DNA of 64,000 bases from Chthoniobacteraceae bacterium (GCA_947476045.1 CANJNZ010000008.1:21406-85405); one strand, 5' to 3'. Shown: positions 25,523 through 34,855, numbered from the stretch's first letter. Made by a program: numbers and translations. Notes: a model not told the origin generated them from the sequence alone.

Positions 25523-26458
25523 TTATGTCCTGGGGATTTCGAACAGGGATGAAACTGATTCGTCGCCGTGGATGCGCTGGATGCCCTCGCCGAGCAATTC
25601 CGCCACGCACAGCGGTGTGATTTTAAAGCCCTCGCCATCGCGGACGGGGACGCTGTTTGTGCAAACGAGTTCGGTGATGCACGAAGACTTGAGGCGCTCG
25701 ATTCCGAGGTCGGTCAGCACCGCGTGGCTCACGCACGCCATGATGTCCGTCGCGCCATGCTCTTTCAAAAGTTTCGCCGCCGCGCACAGCGTTCCCGCTG
25801 TCTCGGTCATGTCATCCACGAGGATGACGGGCCGGCCTTCCACCTCACCGATGATGCTCGTCGCCGCAACCTCCGTCGGGCTCTTCCTGCGCTTCGCCAC
25901 GATGGCCAGACTTGCATTCATGGCCTGCGCATATGCGTTCGCCATCTTTAATCCGCCCACATCCGGCGAAACCACCACTGGGTCTTCGAGATTTTTCGCG
26001 CGCAGGTAATTGATCACTGCTGGCGATGCGTAGAGATGGTCCACGGGGATGTCGAAAAAACCCGCCACCTGCTGTGCATGAAGATCCATGGTGAGCACAC
26101 GATCCACTCCTGCCGCCGTGAGGAGGTTCGCCACCAGCTTGGCCGTGATCGGCACGCGCGGCTGGTCTTTTCGATCCTGCCTCGCATAGCCAAAAAACGG
26201 GATTACTGCCGTGATGCGAGCGGCACTCGCCCGGCGCGCCGCATCCACCATGATCAGAAGTTCCATCAAATTCTGATTCGTCGGCGGGCATGTCGGCTGC
26301 ACGAGGAAAACATCGCGTCCGCGGATGTTCTCATTAAACTTCACCATCGTCTCGCCATCTGGGAACGAATCCACCGTTGCATCGCCGAGCGGTATCTTGC
26401 AATAGGCCGCAATACGGCCAGCGAGTTCGCGATGAGCGGACCCGCTGAAAATCTTCAT
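25523..26458 (-). CDS. prs: Ribose-phosphate pyrophosphokinase
   Basis: Prs makes PRPP from ribose 5-phosphate and ATP for nucleotide, histidine and tryptophan synthesis. The 311-residue protein has the conserved FPDGE motif, the flexible loop YARQDRKDQPRVPIT, MDLHAQQ and the PRPP-binding loop VILVDDMTETAGT. I chose ATG 26458 (MKIFSGSAHRELA); the upstream ATG 26482 adds an unlikely tail. Confidence 0.95.
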   Translation of the reverse strand: MKIFSGSAHRELAGRIAAYCKIPLGDATVDSFPDGETMVKFNENIRGRDVFLVQPTCPPTNQNLMELLIMVDAARRASAARITAVIPFFGYARQDRKDQPRVPITAKLVANLLTAAGVDRVLTMDLHAQQVAGFFDIPVDHLYASPAVINYLRAKNLEDPVVVSPDVGGLKMANAYAQAMNASLAIVAKRRKSPTEVAATSIIGEVEGRPVILVDDMTETAGTLCAAAKLLKEHGATDIMACVSHAVLTDLGIERLKSSCITELVCTNSVPVRDGEGFKITPLCVAELLGEGIQRIHGDESVSSLFEIPRT

Positions 26459-26500
26459 TTCGAGTGTTTGACGATGGAGCATCCGTGGAAAAGGGGCGCG

Positions 26501-26528
26501 ACATTAGGCGCAGAAACCCGCTTGGCAA
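26501..26528 (-). promoter_or_regulatory. Possible promoter of the prs operon
   Basis: On the minus strand TTGCCA (26528-26523) is 16 bases from TAATGT (26506-26501), about 40 bases upstream of the prs ATG. The -35 is close to consensus (5 of 6), the -10 is weak (3 of 6). The rest of the 26459-26678 gap holds a GGGTAG/CTACCC hairpin (26654-26669) just before lepB. Confidence 0.3.
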
Positions 26529-26678
26529 ACTGATTCTGCCAGCATTTTTCTGAGCGTCTAAGCCAGAGTCAACCCGAGGAAATGACCTCACTAACGGTGA
26601 AGCAAAGTAGTCGATGCTCCGTTTTTCGTGGAACGCAGCCCTTGCCATGCGCGGGGTAGGACGCTACCCACCGCGCCC

Positions 26679-27863
26679 ATGCTTTTCCTCACGCCGAAAT
26701 ACATCAAGCAAGGCCGACTCTATATTAAAGAGGCGGAGAAGCGGCTCGCCTACAATCGTGACAAGTGGAGCGAGGTGACGGTTTCGGATTTCGAGGGGCA
26801 GATTGAAAAGCTGAAGAAGGCGGTGAAGGGGTGCGATTCGGCGGGGGTGAAGGACGCGGAGGATGCGCTGGAGCAGCTCTGTGGCGTGCATTGCCCGGTG
26901 AAGGGCGACGCTTGGATGAGTGAAAATGTGGAGGTGTTTGTGGTGGCGATCATCGTGGCGCTGGGGATTCGCACGTATTTCATCCAGCCGTTCACGATTC
27001 CCACGTCCTCGATGTTTCCGACGCTGAATGGAATCACGGGCGAGGTGACGAAGGAGGAGCCGCCGAATATTTTGACGAAGGTGTGGCACACGGCGGCCTA
27101 TGGGCGGACTTGGCACAACGTGGTGGCGAAGACGGACGAGCAAATCATCAACGTGGAGGAGGTGCCGTGGATGCGCGTTTTCACTTACACGAAGATCACG
27201 ACGAGCGCGGGGAATACGTATTGGGTGCACGAGGGGAAGGACCCGACGGAGGCGGTCTTTGGGCGTCATATGCCGGGGGATTCACGCGGCTCGCTGCTGG
27301 GAATGAATTTCAAAGCAGGGGAACCCATTGCGCGGGGTTTCACGGATACGGGCGACCATGTGTTTGTGGACAAAATCAGCTACCACTTCCGCACGCCGTC
27401 GCGCGGGGAGGTGTTTGTTTTCAATACTGAGGACATCCCGAAGATGGGGGATCTGGGACCTCCGCCGAAAAAGCCGTCGCAGTTTTACATCAAGCGTCTT
27501 GTCGGTCTGCCAGGCGATGAACTTCGGGTGGCGGCTCCTGAGTTGTTCGTCAATGGAGAGCGTGCAAAGGGAGCGAGCTTTGATCGGGTGATGAGTGGGA
27601 CGAGGGAGAACCCGACGGATGGCGGCTATCGCGGCTACTCGCAAGGGCCGGCATTTTATAGCGACGAATACAACCTCAGCACTCCCGAACAGACCTACAA
27701 GCTGCCCGCGAAGCGCTACTTTGCGATGGGCGACAACAGCTACAACAGCTCGGACAGCCGCTACTGGGGCAGCGTGCCGGAGGCGAATTTGATGGGTTCT
27801 GGGCTATTCGTCTATTGGCCGTTTTTGCGTGAGCACAAGACGCACTTCGGTCTGATCAAATAG
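26679..27863 (+). CDS. lepB: Signal peptidase I, enlarged form
   Basis: LepB cuts signal peptides from exported proteins. The 394-residue protein has one membrane helix before the catalytic Ser (about 111, IPTSSMFPTL) and the Lys base in FYIKRLVGLPGDEL (about 272), plus MGDNSYNSSDSRYWGSV near the end. Two features are unusual: about 85 charged residues before the helix, and roughly 120 residues between the Ser box and the GDHVFVDKISY box. I chose ATG 26679, where the coding sequence becomes conserved. Confidence 0.92.
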   Translation: MLFLTPKYIKQGRLYIKEAEKRLAYNRDKWSEVTVSDFEGQIEKLKKAVKGCDSAGVKDAEDALEQLCGVHCPVKGDAWMSENVEVFVVAIIVALGIRTYFIQPFTIPTSSMFPTLNGITGEVTKEEPPNILTKVWHTAAYGRTWHNVVAKTDEQIINVEEVPWMRVFTYTKITTSAGNTYWVHEGKDPTEAVFGRHMPGDSRGSLLGMNFKAGEPIARGFTDTGDHVFVDKISYHFRTPSRGEVFVFNTEDIPKMGDLGPPPKKPSQFYIKRLVGLPGDELRVAAPELFVNGERAKGASFDRVMSGTRENPTDGGYRGYSQGPAFYSDEYNLSTPEQTYKLPAKRYFAMGDNSYNSSDSRYWGSVPEANLMGSGLFVYWPFLREHKTHFGLIK

Positions 27864-27865
27864 CG

Positions 27866-28666
27866 CTACGGAATCTCCGGCTGCATCTTTGTGCGCTGGC
27901 GGCAGATGGGGCAGTTGTCGTTCGGCGAAGTGTGCAACAGCGTGCCGAGGTCGGGCGGAAGCGACGGGTCGCCGGTGACTGCATCGTCCACGGTGAGGCC
28001 GTAGAGCGCCATCGCCTTGCCGCGCGCCCACGGGTTTCGCAGTGCGAGACGCTTGAGATTTTCGTCGGCGAGCAGGGCGGGCTTGCGTTCGGGTGGGGCG
28101 AGTTTGGCGAAGGCGAGCGCGTCCACGGCCTGTGCGATCTCGGCGGGAGTCGGGTGTTGCTTCGGCGGTTTTTCGTGTGCCCAAGTAGGTGCGAGCCATT
28201 TCTGCCAGTCGGCGAATTTCAAATCCTCCAGCAGGATGAAGACGGCAAGTTGCGCGGTTGGGCGGGGGAGGTCCTTTTGTTTTTCAAAGAGCGCGACCAA
28301 TTTCGCCAGACGCGGTTCCGGTTCGGCGGCGGGTTTCAGCGCGCGCTGAGTGTCCGAGTTTTTCGAGGAAAGTGCAGCGGCTGGGAGGATGGCGTCCGTC
28401 TCTTCGTTTGCGGAGAGTTCCATCGTGAGTGCGCGCAACAGCAGTTGACGCTCGCCATTTTCCCCAGCGAGCACGAGCCCGGCTGGCACGGTGATGGGCA
28501 GCTTTTCCTTGGTGAGATTGGCGAGTTTGAGCGTGACGGTGTCACGTCCGTTGCCAGTGAATTCCGCGCGAAGTTGTTTCTGTGCGACCGCTACAGTGAA
28601 GGGCACATCCGCCGCCAGCGCGGGGAGCGCGAGCAGTGCAAAAAGAAACGTGAGCAGCCGGAACAT
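27866..28666 (-). CDS. Hypothetical exported protein with C-terminal CxxC
   Basis: A 266-residue protein with a signal peptide (MFRLLTFLFALLALPALAAD). The N-terminal half is beta-rich (TVAVAQKQLRAEFTGNGRDTVTLKLANLT), the C-terminal half helical, ending NDNCPICRQR with a CxxC that may bind zinc or take part in thiol exchange. Not recognised. Its stop is 2 bases from the lepB stop on the other strand. A longer open frame extends upstream to 28873 but overlaps thiS and lacks coding sense. Confidence 0.7.
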   Translation of the reverse strand: MFRLLTFLFALLALPALAADVPFTVAVAQKQLRAEFTGNGRDTVTLKLANLTKEKLPITVPAGLVLAGENGERQLLLRALTMELSANEETDAILPAAALSSKNSDTQRALKPAAEPEPRLAKLVALFEKQKDLPRPTAQLAVFILLEDLKFADWQKWLAPTWAHEKPPKQHPTPAEIAQAVDALAFAKLAPPERKPALLADENLKRLALRNPWARGKAMALYGLTVDDAVTGDPSLPPDLGTLLHTSPNDNCPICRQRTKMQPEIP

Positions 28667-28706
28667 CGCGGTCACATTGCCGGGAAATCGGCGTGAAGCA
28701 AACACG

Positions 28707-28901
28707 TTACCCGCCCGCGACGATGCGCAGCAGTTCGATACGGTCGTCGGGCGCGAGCGGCTGTGTCCACTCCTCGGGACGAAGCGCGCTGCCATTGCGT
28801 TCAATGAGAACTGTGCCTTTTGCAAAGCCGAGTTCCTCCACGAGAGAAGCGACATCGTTTGCAGCGATTTCACGCGGCTGGCCGTTCAGAAAAATTTTCA
28901 C
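28707..28901 (-). CDS. thiS: Thiamine sulfur carrier ThiS
   Basis: ThiS carries the sulfur for the thiazole ring as a C-terminal thiocarboxylate. The 64-residue product starts at GTG 28901 (VKIFLNGQPREIAAND) and ends in the essential Gly-Gly (LLRIVAGG), with the beta-grasp motif VLIERNGSALRPEEW. The GTG overlaps the thiH stop (GTGA), so the two are coupled. It is too short to stand out as a separate frame. Confidence 0.9.
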   Translation of the reverse strand: MKIFLNGQPREIAANDVASLVEELGFAKGTVLIERNGSALRPEEWTQPLAPDDRIELLRIVAGG

Positions 28902-30016
28902 GGCGCAAGAATGGCTTGGTCCCAGTCCTTCCACACGGCCTCGAAGCCGCGACCTCGTAGCAGCTCTGCGATTTCCGCCGGCGTGCGGGTGTCGGCGATT
29001 TGAAATTGCTCCGTCGCGTTCTGATCCTGGCTGCAGCCGTCTGTCTCCACGCGACGACCGCGCACGGTGAGATGGAGGTCGTTTTTTCCTTCGCCCGTGT
29101 AGCCGCCAGGCTCGGTGTGACTGCCCGCGCTCATCATCGTGATGCCGAGCGGCAGCAGCGCGTCGCGCAGCGTGGCGGGTTCGCGGGTGCTGAGCACGAT
29201 GCCGGTGTGCGGAAAACAAATCCGCATCGCGCAGACGAGTTGCACAAACTCCCGGTCAGGCAGTGTGTGCTTCGGCTGAAATTCTCCTGCGCACGGACGT
29301 AGTCGTGGGAGCGAGACGGTGAATTGCGCCTTCCAGCAGCGACGCAGCAAATGATCAAGATGTGCTGCGAGCGACATCGCCTCGCGCTGCCATTCGCAGA
29401 GGCCAAAAAGCGCGCCGATGCCGATGCGACGGAAGCCCGCGTCGTATGCACGCTCGGGGCAGGCGAGCCGCCAGTCGAAGTCGCGCTTTGGCCCCGCGGT
29501 GTGAAGCTCCGCGTAGGTCGCGCGGTCGTAGGTTTCCTGATAAACGACGAGTCCTTCCGCACCGGCGGCGACGAGTGGTGCGTAGTCCGCCGTCTCCATC
29601 GGCGCGACTTCGAGCGCGAGCGCTGGCACTTCCGGTGCGAGCGAGCGCACGCAGCGTTCGAGATAGCCGTTCGAGACAAACTTCGGATGCTCACCGGCGA
29701 CGAGCAGCACATTGCGAAAACCCTCCGCTGCAAGATGGCGCGCCTCGCGCACAACGCTCTCGATTTCCAGCGTCACGCGCAGAATCGCGTTGTCACGGGA
29801 GAAGCCGCAATACGCGCAGTTGTTGATGCATTCGTTGCTGAGATAGAGCGGGGCAAAAAGCCGGATCGCCTTCCCGAAATTCTGCCGTGTGATCAGCGCG
29901 GACTCCTGCGCCATGGCTTCGAGCTGCGCGTCGCTTTTCGGCTCCAGCAAAGCGGCGAACCTCCGCATCGTAGCGGATGACTGGCTCGGAAATAAAATGT
30001 CGTCGTCGGAAGGCAC
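28898..30016 (-). CDS. thiH: 2-iminoacetate synthase ThiH (radical SAM)
   Basis: ThiH splits tyrosine to give dehydroglycine for thiazole synthesis. The radical SAM cluster motif CINNCAYC (CxxxCxxC) is at about residues 63-70, after APLYLSNE, as in known ThiH. From GTG 30016 (VPSDDDILFPSQSS) the product is 372 residues, close to E. coli ThiH (377). ATG 29968 is a shorter alternative; the open frame runs further upstream but through a repeat. Tyrosine-derived thiazole synthesis implies an anaerobic or oxygen-tolerant ThiH branch rather than ThiO. Confidence 0.88.
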   Translation of the reverse strand: MPSDDDILFPSQSSATMRRFAALLEPKSDAQLEAMAQESALITRQNFGKAIRLFAPLYLSNECINNCAYCGFSRDNAILRVTLEIESVVREARHLAAEGFRNVLLVAGEHPKFVSNGYLERCVRSLAPEVPALALEVAPMETADYAPLVAAGAEGLVVYQETYDRATYAELHTAGPKRDFDWRLACPERAYDAGFRRIGIGALFGLCEWQREAMSLAAHLDHLLRRCWKAQFTVSLPRLRPCAGEFQPKHTLPDREFVQLVCAMRICFPHTGIVLSTREPATLRDALLPLGITMMSAGSHTEPGGYTGEGKNDLHLTVRGRRVETDGCSQDQNATEQFQIADTRTPAEIAELLRGRGFEAVWKDWDQAILAP

Positions 30017-30034
30017 GTGCTGTTGATAGTGGCG

Positions 30035-30095
30035 AAAATGTCGGATGACGAATGCGGAATTACGAATTAACGCGACATTCGTCATCCAACATTTT
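30035..30095. repeat. REP-like inverted repeat
   Basis: Two 20-base arms (30035-30054 and 30076-30095) are inverted copies with one mismatch, around a 21-base AT-rich spacer that itself contains AATT...AATT. It sits in the divergent region between thiH and a glycosyltransferase gene. The core GGATGACGAATG resembles dispersed intergenic palindromes I associate with Planctomycetes and Verrucomicrobia. Confidence 0.7.
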
Positions 30096-30106
30096 CTTTC
30101 TCTCTC

Positions 30107-31279
30107 ATGCTCACGCTTTACCACAGCATCATTCTCGTCGTCCTGCTCCTCATGCTGGGGAATGTGCTGATGAATATCCTTTGCTTCAAAAGCCTGCTCG
30201 CCGTCGCGCCGCCGGAAACCGGGCCGCTCATCTCCGTGCTCGTCCCGGCCCGCAATGAAGCGCGCAACATCGAGGCGTGTGTGCGTTCGCTGTTGTTGCA
30301 GGACTATCCGCACTACGAACTTCTCGTGCTCGACGATCATTCCGAGGACAAAACCGCTGCCATCGTGGAGAAACTCATGGCGGAAGTTCGCAATCCCCGC
30401 GTCACTGCGCGTCTGTTGCGCGGCCAAACTTTGCCCGATGGATGGTGCGGAAAAAATTGGGCCTGCCATCAACTCTCCGACACAGCTAAGGGAGAGTTTC
30501 TGCTTTTCACCGACGCCGACACCATCCACTCGCACGGCACAGTGAGTTCGGCGATGGACTACGCGTGCCGCAACAACGCCAGTCTACTTTCGTCATGGCC
30601 GCGTCTGCTCACAGGCACACTCGGTGAGAAATTGATCGTGCCTGTGCTCCCGCTCATCGGCTTCGGATTTTGTCCGCTCTGGCTGCTGCGACTCGTGCAG
30701 CGAAAAGGAATCCAAATGAATCCCAAACTCGCGCGCGCAATCAGCGCCTCGAACGGACAGTTCATGTTTTTCAAACGCGAGGCGTATGAGCGCATCGGCG
30801 GTCATGCGGCGGTGCGGGCGCACTTGGTCGAGGACGTCGCGCTCGGCCGCGAAGTCGCAGCGCGGATGGGCGAGGGGATGCGGTTATTTAATTGCGATGG
30901 TGTGCAATTTTCCACGGTGCGGATGTATCGCTCGCTCGGTGAAACGTGGGAGGGCTTTACAAAAAATATGCGCGCGGTGTTCGAGGGGCATGGCATCGCG
31001 TTCTGGCTGTTCGGGCTCGCGCAGTGGACGTGTCTCTTCGCTCCCTTCGTATTTATTTTCACCGCGCACCAGCCGCTGTGGAGCATCGTCGCTGCGCAGG
31101 TTGCGGTGATTTATCTCATCCGCGTGCTGCTCGCGCTGCGTTTTCGCACGAGCTGGATCAGCGTGTTGCTGCATCCGATTGGGATGTTTTTGATGATGCT
31201 CATCGGCCTGAATAGCTGGCGGCGTAGCATCGGGAGCGGCGTGGTTTGGAAAGGGCGCACCTATCGCCCCGAAGTGTAG
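30107..31279 (+). CDS. Family 2 glycosyltransferase, membrane-bound
   Basis: A 390-residue protein with an N-terminal helix (3-27), a GT-A domain (ISVLVPARNEARNIEACVRSLL; DxD-type FTDADT; acceptor-side motif VEDVALGREVA) and three C-terminal helices from about 290. It resembles the CruC/HpnB-like group that glycosylates lipids such as carotenoids. The acceptor cannot be read from sequence. It is divergent from thiH. Confidence 0.82.
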   Translation: MLTLYHSIILVVLLLMLGNVLMNILCFKSLLAVAPPETGPLISVLVPARNEARNIEACVRSLLLQDYPHYELLVLDDHSEDKTAAIVEKLMAEVRNPRVTARLLRGQTLPDGWCGKNWACHQLSDTAKGEFLLFTDADTIHSHGTVSSAMDYACRNNASLLSSWPRLLTGTLGEKLIVPVLPLIGFGFCPLWLLRLVQRKGIQMNPKLARAISASNGQFMFFKREAYERIGGHAAVRAHLVEDVALGREVAARMGEGMRLFNCDGVQFSTVRMYRSLGETWEGFTKNMRAVFEGHGIAFWLFGLAQWTCLFAPFVFIFTAHQPLWSIVAAQVAVIYLIRVLLALRFRTSWISVLLHPIGMFLMMLIGLNSWRRSIGSGVVWKGRTYRPEV

Positions 31280-31318
31280 CGAAACATCGCCCCGCTTGCA
31301 TTCCGCCATCTTTTCCCC

Positions 31319-31723
31319 ATGCTCGCACAGATGCAGATCACGTTGCTGAAATCAAAGCTGCACCGCGCCACCGTCACGGGCGCGTGTGTGGACTATGAGG
31401 GAAGTCTCACCATCTCCGAGGATATCGCGGAGCGCGTCGGCTTGTTGCCGTATGAGCGCATCCTCGTCGGGAACATGGCGAACGGCGCGCGCTTTGAGAC
31501 CTATGTCATCTACGGACCGCGCGGTGCGGGTGTCATCGAACTCAACGGCGCGACTGCCCACCTCGGCGGGCCGGGAGACCGGCTGACGATCATGAGCTTC
31601 GGACAATTCACTCCGGAGGAGGCTGTGCGCCATTGCCCACGCGTGGCTGTGCTCGATGAAAACAACGCCATCGTCCGCTATGAAGCTGGCGTGAAATCGC
31701 GCTTCGAGGAGATGCTCGCTTAA
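31319..31723 (+). CDS. panD: Aspartate 1-decarboxylase
   Basis: PanD makes beta-alanine for pantothenate and coenzyme A. The 134-residue zymogen has the self-cleavage site Gly28-Ser29 in DYEGSLTI, where the new N-terminal pyruvoyl group forms. IYGPRGAGVIELNGATAHL is the conserved middle block. Length is normal. It follows the glycosyltransferase by 39 bases. Confidence 0.95.
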   Translation: MLAQMQITLLKSKLHRATVTGACVDYEGSLTISEDIAERVGLLPYERILVGNMANGARFETYVIYGPRGAGVIELNGATAHLGGPGDRLTIMSFGQFTPEEAVRHCPRVAVLDENNAIVRYEAGVKSRFEEMLA

Positions 31724-31735
31724 CCGATTGCCGCC

Positions 31736-32233
31736 ATGAAAGAAATGCTCACCTCACCATTCGCATTCGGTTTTTACACCGGCTGCGTGCTGCTGTTCAT
31801 CGCGCTCTATCATCACCTGAAGCTGAAACTCGACCACGCCCGCTACAAGCGGATGCTCAGCGACAAACTCGAAATCGAGGCCGCCACACTCTCGAAACTG
31901 AAGCAGGAGGCGGATGTGCTGAAAAAGGAAAACGAAAACCTTCGCGTGAAAGTGCAGGGACTCAATTCGCAGCCCGACAACAAACTCGCCCGGGAACTCG
32001 AAATCTTCGCACGCGCCGAGAAAAAGATGACCGTCGCCGCTCCGGGATTTGCCGCGCCGTGGCAGCAGGCCAAGCAGGTCGCGCACGATGAAGTCGCTGG
32101 CGAAGAGGCCGGAACTTCCTCGCCGAAAAAGTTTTTTCAGCGATTTTTTGGAGGAGCAGTCGCTGCTGGAGTTTCGCCGGTGGAGACGGTGAAATCACTC
32201 CAGCAGAGCGCGGAGCCGAAGGTGGAAAATTAG
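31736..32233 (+). CDS. Membrane-anchored coiled-coil protein, hypothetical
   Basis: A 165-residue protein with one N-terminal helix (about 8-27), a coiled coil at about 40-85 (KLKQEADVLKKENENLRVKVQGL) and a disordered C-terminal part. No family was recognised. It begins 12 bases after panD and so may share its transcript, although a functional link is not evident. Confidence 0.7.
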   Translation: MKEMLTSPFAFGFYTGCVLLFIALYHHLKLKLDHARYKRMLSDKLEIEAATLSKLKQEADVLKKENENLRVKVQGLNSQPDNKLARELEIFARAEKKMTVAAPGFAAPWQQAKQVAHDEVAGEEAGTSSPKKFFQRFFGGAVAAGVSPVETVKSLQQSAEPKVEN

Positions 32234-32310
32234 GGGGCACCTTAGTCGTTTTGGAAAGCTCAGTTTTACTTTTCCAGTTGCGCGGAAAGACTTCACCGCC
32301 TAACTCCACA

Positions 32311-32328
32311 CGCCTTCGCCACAAGGCG
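32311..32328 (+). promoter_or_regulatory. Hairpin at the topB ribosome site
   Basis: CGCCTT (32311-32316) pairs with AAGGCG (32323-32328), ending 5 bases before the topB ATG. The right arm overlaps the only weak ribosome-binding sequence (AGGCGGA), so folding could limit translation. Confidence 0.3.
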
Positions 32329-32333
32329 GAACT

Positions 32334-34826
32334 ATGAAAACTCTCGTTATTGCGGAGAAACCGAGCGTAGCCCAAGACCTAGCGCGTGCGCTCGGCCTTA
32401 AACCGGGGCGTGGCGCGGACTTTTACGAAAACGACAACTACGTCATATCGAGCGCAGTGGGTCATTTGCTCCAGCTTTGCGTCCCGGAGGAATACGAAAT
32501 CAAGAGGGGTAGGTGGACGCTCGAAAAACTCCCGCACATGCCGCCGGAGTTTGGTCTGGCGGCGATTGACAAAAACACTTCGCGCCTCGCGATGCTGAAA
32601 AAACTCCTCAAGCGCAAGGACGTGACCGCCCTCGTCAATGCGTGCGACGCGGGTCGCGAGGGAGAACTGATTTTCCGCAACATCATCCGCGCATCCGGCG
32701 CGAAACAGCCCATCAAGCGCCTCTGGCTGCAAAGTATGACCACTGAGGCCATCAGCAAGGCATTCGCCTCATTGCGTAGCGACGCCGAAATGCTGCCGCT
32801 CGCCGATGCGGCGACTTCGCGCAGCGAGTCCGACTGGCTTGTTGGCATCAATTCAACGCGCGCCTTCACCGCCTTCAATTCGCGCGACGGCGGCTTTTCG
32901 AAAACCACGGCTGGCCGCGTGCAGACGCCGACGCTCGCCATTCTTGCCGAGCGCGAGGAAAAGATTCGCGCCTTCGTGCCGCGTGCATACTTCGAGGTGT
33001 TTGGGGATTTCGAGATCGCTGCGGGGCAGTATCGCGGGCGCTGGTTCGATGAGAAATTTGACGGCAAGAAAACCGCAGACGAGCAGGCGAAGGCCGAGCG
33101 CATATGGGATAAGGCACGGGCCGACGGCATCGTTGCGAAGTGCGCTGGCAAGCCCGGCATCATCGAGGAGGAGAAGAAGGCAGCGTCGCAAATTTCGCCG
33201 CAGCTCTACGACCTCACTACCTTGCAGCGCGATGCGAACGGGCGCTTTGGATTTCCCGCGCGCATGACTTTGCAACTCGCGCAGGCACTTTACGAAAAGC
33301 ACAAGGCGCTGACGTATCCGCGAACCGATTCGCGCTATCTGCCGGAGGATCATCTCGCCACGGCGAAGGAAGTCATGGGCAGTTTCTCGGGCGAACTTGC
33401 AAGGCACGCGAAGAAGGCGATGCAGGCCGGGTGGGTGAAGCCGAACAAGCGCATTTTCAACAACGCGAAGGTGAGCGATCACTTTGCCATCGTGCCCACG
33501 GGCACCGTGCCGAGCGGGCTGTCTGAGCCTGAGCAGAAAATTTACGATCTTGTGTCGAAGCGCTTCGTCGCGGTGTTTTATCCGGCGGCGCAATTCGAGG
33601 ACACCACGCGCATCACGCGCGTCGAGAGCGAGCCGTTCAAGACGACAGGCCGCATCATCACCGATCCCGGTTGGATGGCCGTGTATGGCCGCGAGGTCGA
33701 AGGCACGGATAGTGAAAAAGCCATTGTTCCCGCAAAGGCTGGAGAGAGGGCGCAGACGATCCTCGTGGAAGCGAAGGAAAGTCTCACGAAACCGCCCGCG
33801 CGATACAACGAAGGCACGCTGCTCTCCGCGATGGAGGGCGCTGGCAAACTTCTCGACGACGAAGAACTCCGTGAGGCGATGAGCGAACGCGGACTCGGCA
33901 CACCAGCGACACGCGCGCAGATCATCGAAGGATTGTTGTTCGAGGGATACCTCATCCGCGAAGGACGCGACCTAATCGTTACACAAAAAGGCCTCTCGCT
34001 GATCACGCTCCTGCGCAGTCTCGACATTCAGGCACTCATCCAGCCCGCACTCACCGGCGAGTGGGAATTCAAGCTCCGCCAAATGGAGCGCGGAAAACTT
34101 TCCCGCGCTGCTTTCATGGGCGAAATTCGCGCGCTCACCAGCGATATCGTTGAAAAGGTGAAAGGATTTGAAGGCGAGGAAATCAAAGGCGATTGGAAGC
34201 CTCTGGAAGTAACATGCCCGAAGTGTGGTGCTGCCACTTTCTGCGAGACTTTCCGCAATTATAAATGCGACGGCTGCGGCCTCACCGTTTGGAAAACCAT
34301 CGCCAGTCGCGAACTCGAACGCCACGAAACGGTCAAACTCCTCACCGAAGGCCACGTCGGCCCGCTCGAAGGATTCCGCAACAAATTCGGTCGTCCTTTC
34401 AGCGCCGGAATCAAGCTCGACCGCGAAGAGTGGAAGACGAAATTCGACTTCGAGAAAGACGTCGAGGACGCCACTCAGCCCGTGTGGGTGAACCCCGAAC
34501 CCGTCGGAAAATGTCGCTGCTGCAAAACCGGCCAGGTCTTCGAGACTGAAAACGCTTTCCAGTGCGACCAAGTCTTTGAAAAGAAATGCACATTGAAAAT
34601 AGGGAAGGTGATTTTGAAAAAGGGAATCGTCCGCAGTGAAGTGGCGCGCCTGCTCGAAACTGGAAAGACGAGTCTCATGCCGGGCTTCGTCAGCGCCCGC
34701 ACCGGCCGCACATTCAAGGCATTCCTCATTTTGAAAGACGACGGAAAAGTCGGCTTCGAGTTCGCCCCGCGCGCTGAAAAAGAAAAGAAGCCCAAAGCCT
34801 CGGCGAAGGTAAAAGTCGAGGAATAG
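32334..34826 (+). CDS. topB: DNA topoisomerase III
   Basis: A type IA topoisomerase of 830 residues. The Toprim domain starts VIAEKPSVAQDLARALG, the active-site Tyr is at about 328 (ALTYPRTDSRYLP), and acidic DAGREGE is the metal site. The C-terminus has two zinc-type segments (CPKCGAATFC...CDGCG and CRCCKTG...CDQ) alternating with two Toprim C-terminal repeats (GFRNKFGRPFSAGIKL and GFVSARTGRTFKAFLIL). It decatenates DNA and resolves recombination intermediates. Confidence 0.95.
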   Translation: MKTLVIAEKPSVAQDLARALGLKPGRGADFYENDNYVISSAVGHLLQLCVPEEYEIKRGRWTLEKLPHMPPEFGLAAIDKNTSRLAMLKKLLKRKDVTALVNACDAGREGELIFRNIIRASGAKQPIKRLWLQSMTTEAISKAFASLRSDAEMLPLADAATSRSESDWLVGINSTRAFTAFNSRDGGFSKTTAGRVQTPTLAILAEREEKIRAFVPRAYFEVFGDFEIAAGQYRGRWFDEKFDGKKTADEQAKAERIWDKARADGIVAKCAGKPGIIEEEKKAASQISPQLYDLTTLQRDANGRFGFPARMTLQLAQALYEKHKALTYPRTDSRYLPEDHLATAKEVMGSFSGELARHAKKAMQAGWVKPNKRIFNNAKVSDHFAIVPTGTVPSGLSEPEQKIYDLVSKRFVAVFYPAAQFEDTTRITRVESEPFKTTGRIITDPGWMAVYGREVEGTDSEKAIVPAKAGERAQTILVEAKESLTKPPARYNEGTLLSAMEGAGKLLDDEELREAMSERGLGTPATRAQIIEGLLFEGYLIREGRDLIVTQKGLSLITLLRSLDIQALIQPALTGEWEFKLRQMERGKLSRAAFMGEIRALTSDIVEKVKGFEGEEIKGDWKPLEVTCPKCGAATFCETFRNYKCDGCGLTVWKTIASRELERHETVKLLTEGHVGPLEGFRNKFGRPFSAGIKLDREEWKTKFDFEKDVEDATQPVWVNPEPVGKCRCCKTGQVFETENAFQCDQVFEKKCTLKIGKVILKKGIVRSEVARLLETGKTSLMPGFVSARTGRTFKAFLILKDDGKVGFEFAPRAEKEKKPKASAKVKVEE

Positions 34827-34855
34827 CGAGACGTCAGCGGGCACGCACACTTGCC

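Noticed and set aside
30017..30535. Upstream extension of thiH
   Set aside because: The open frame runs through the palindromic repeat and antisense to the glycosyltransferase; ThiH length fits the GTG at 30016.
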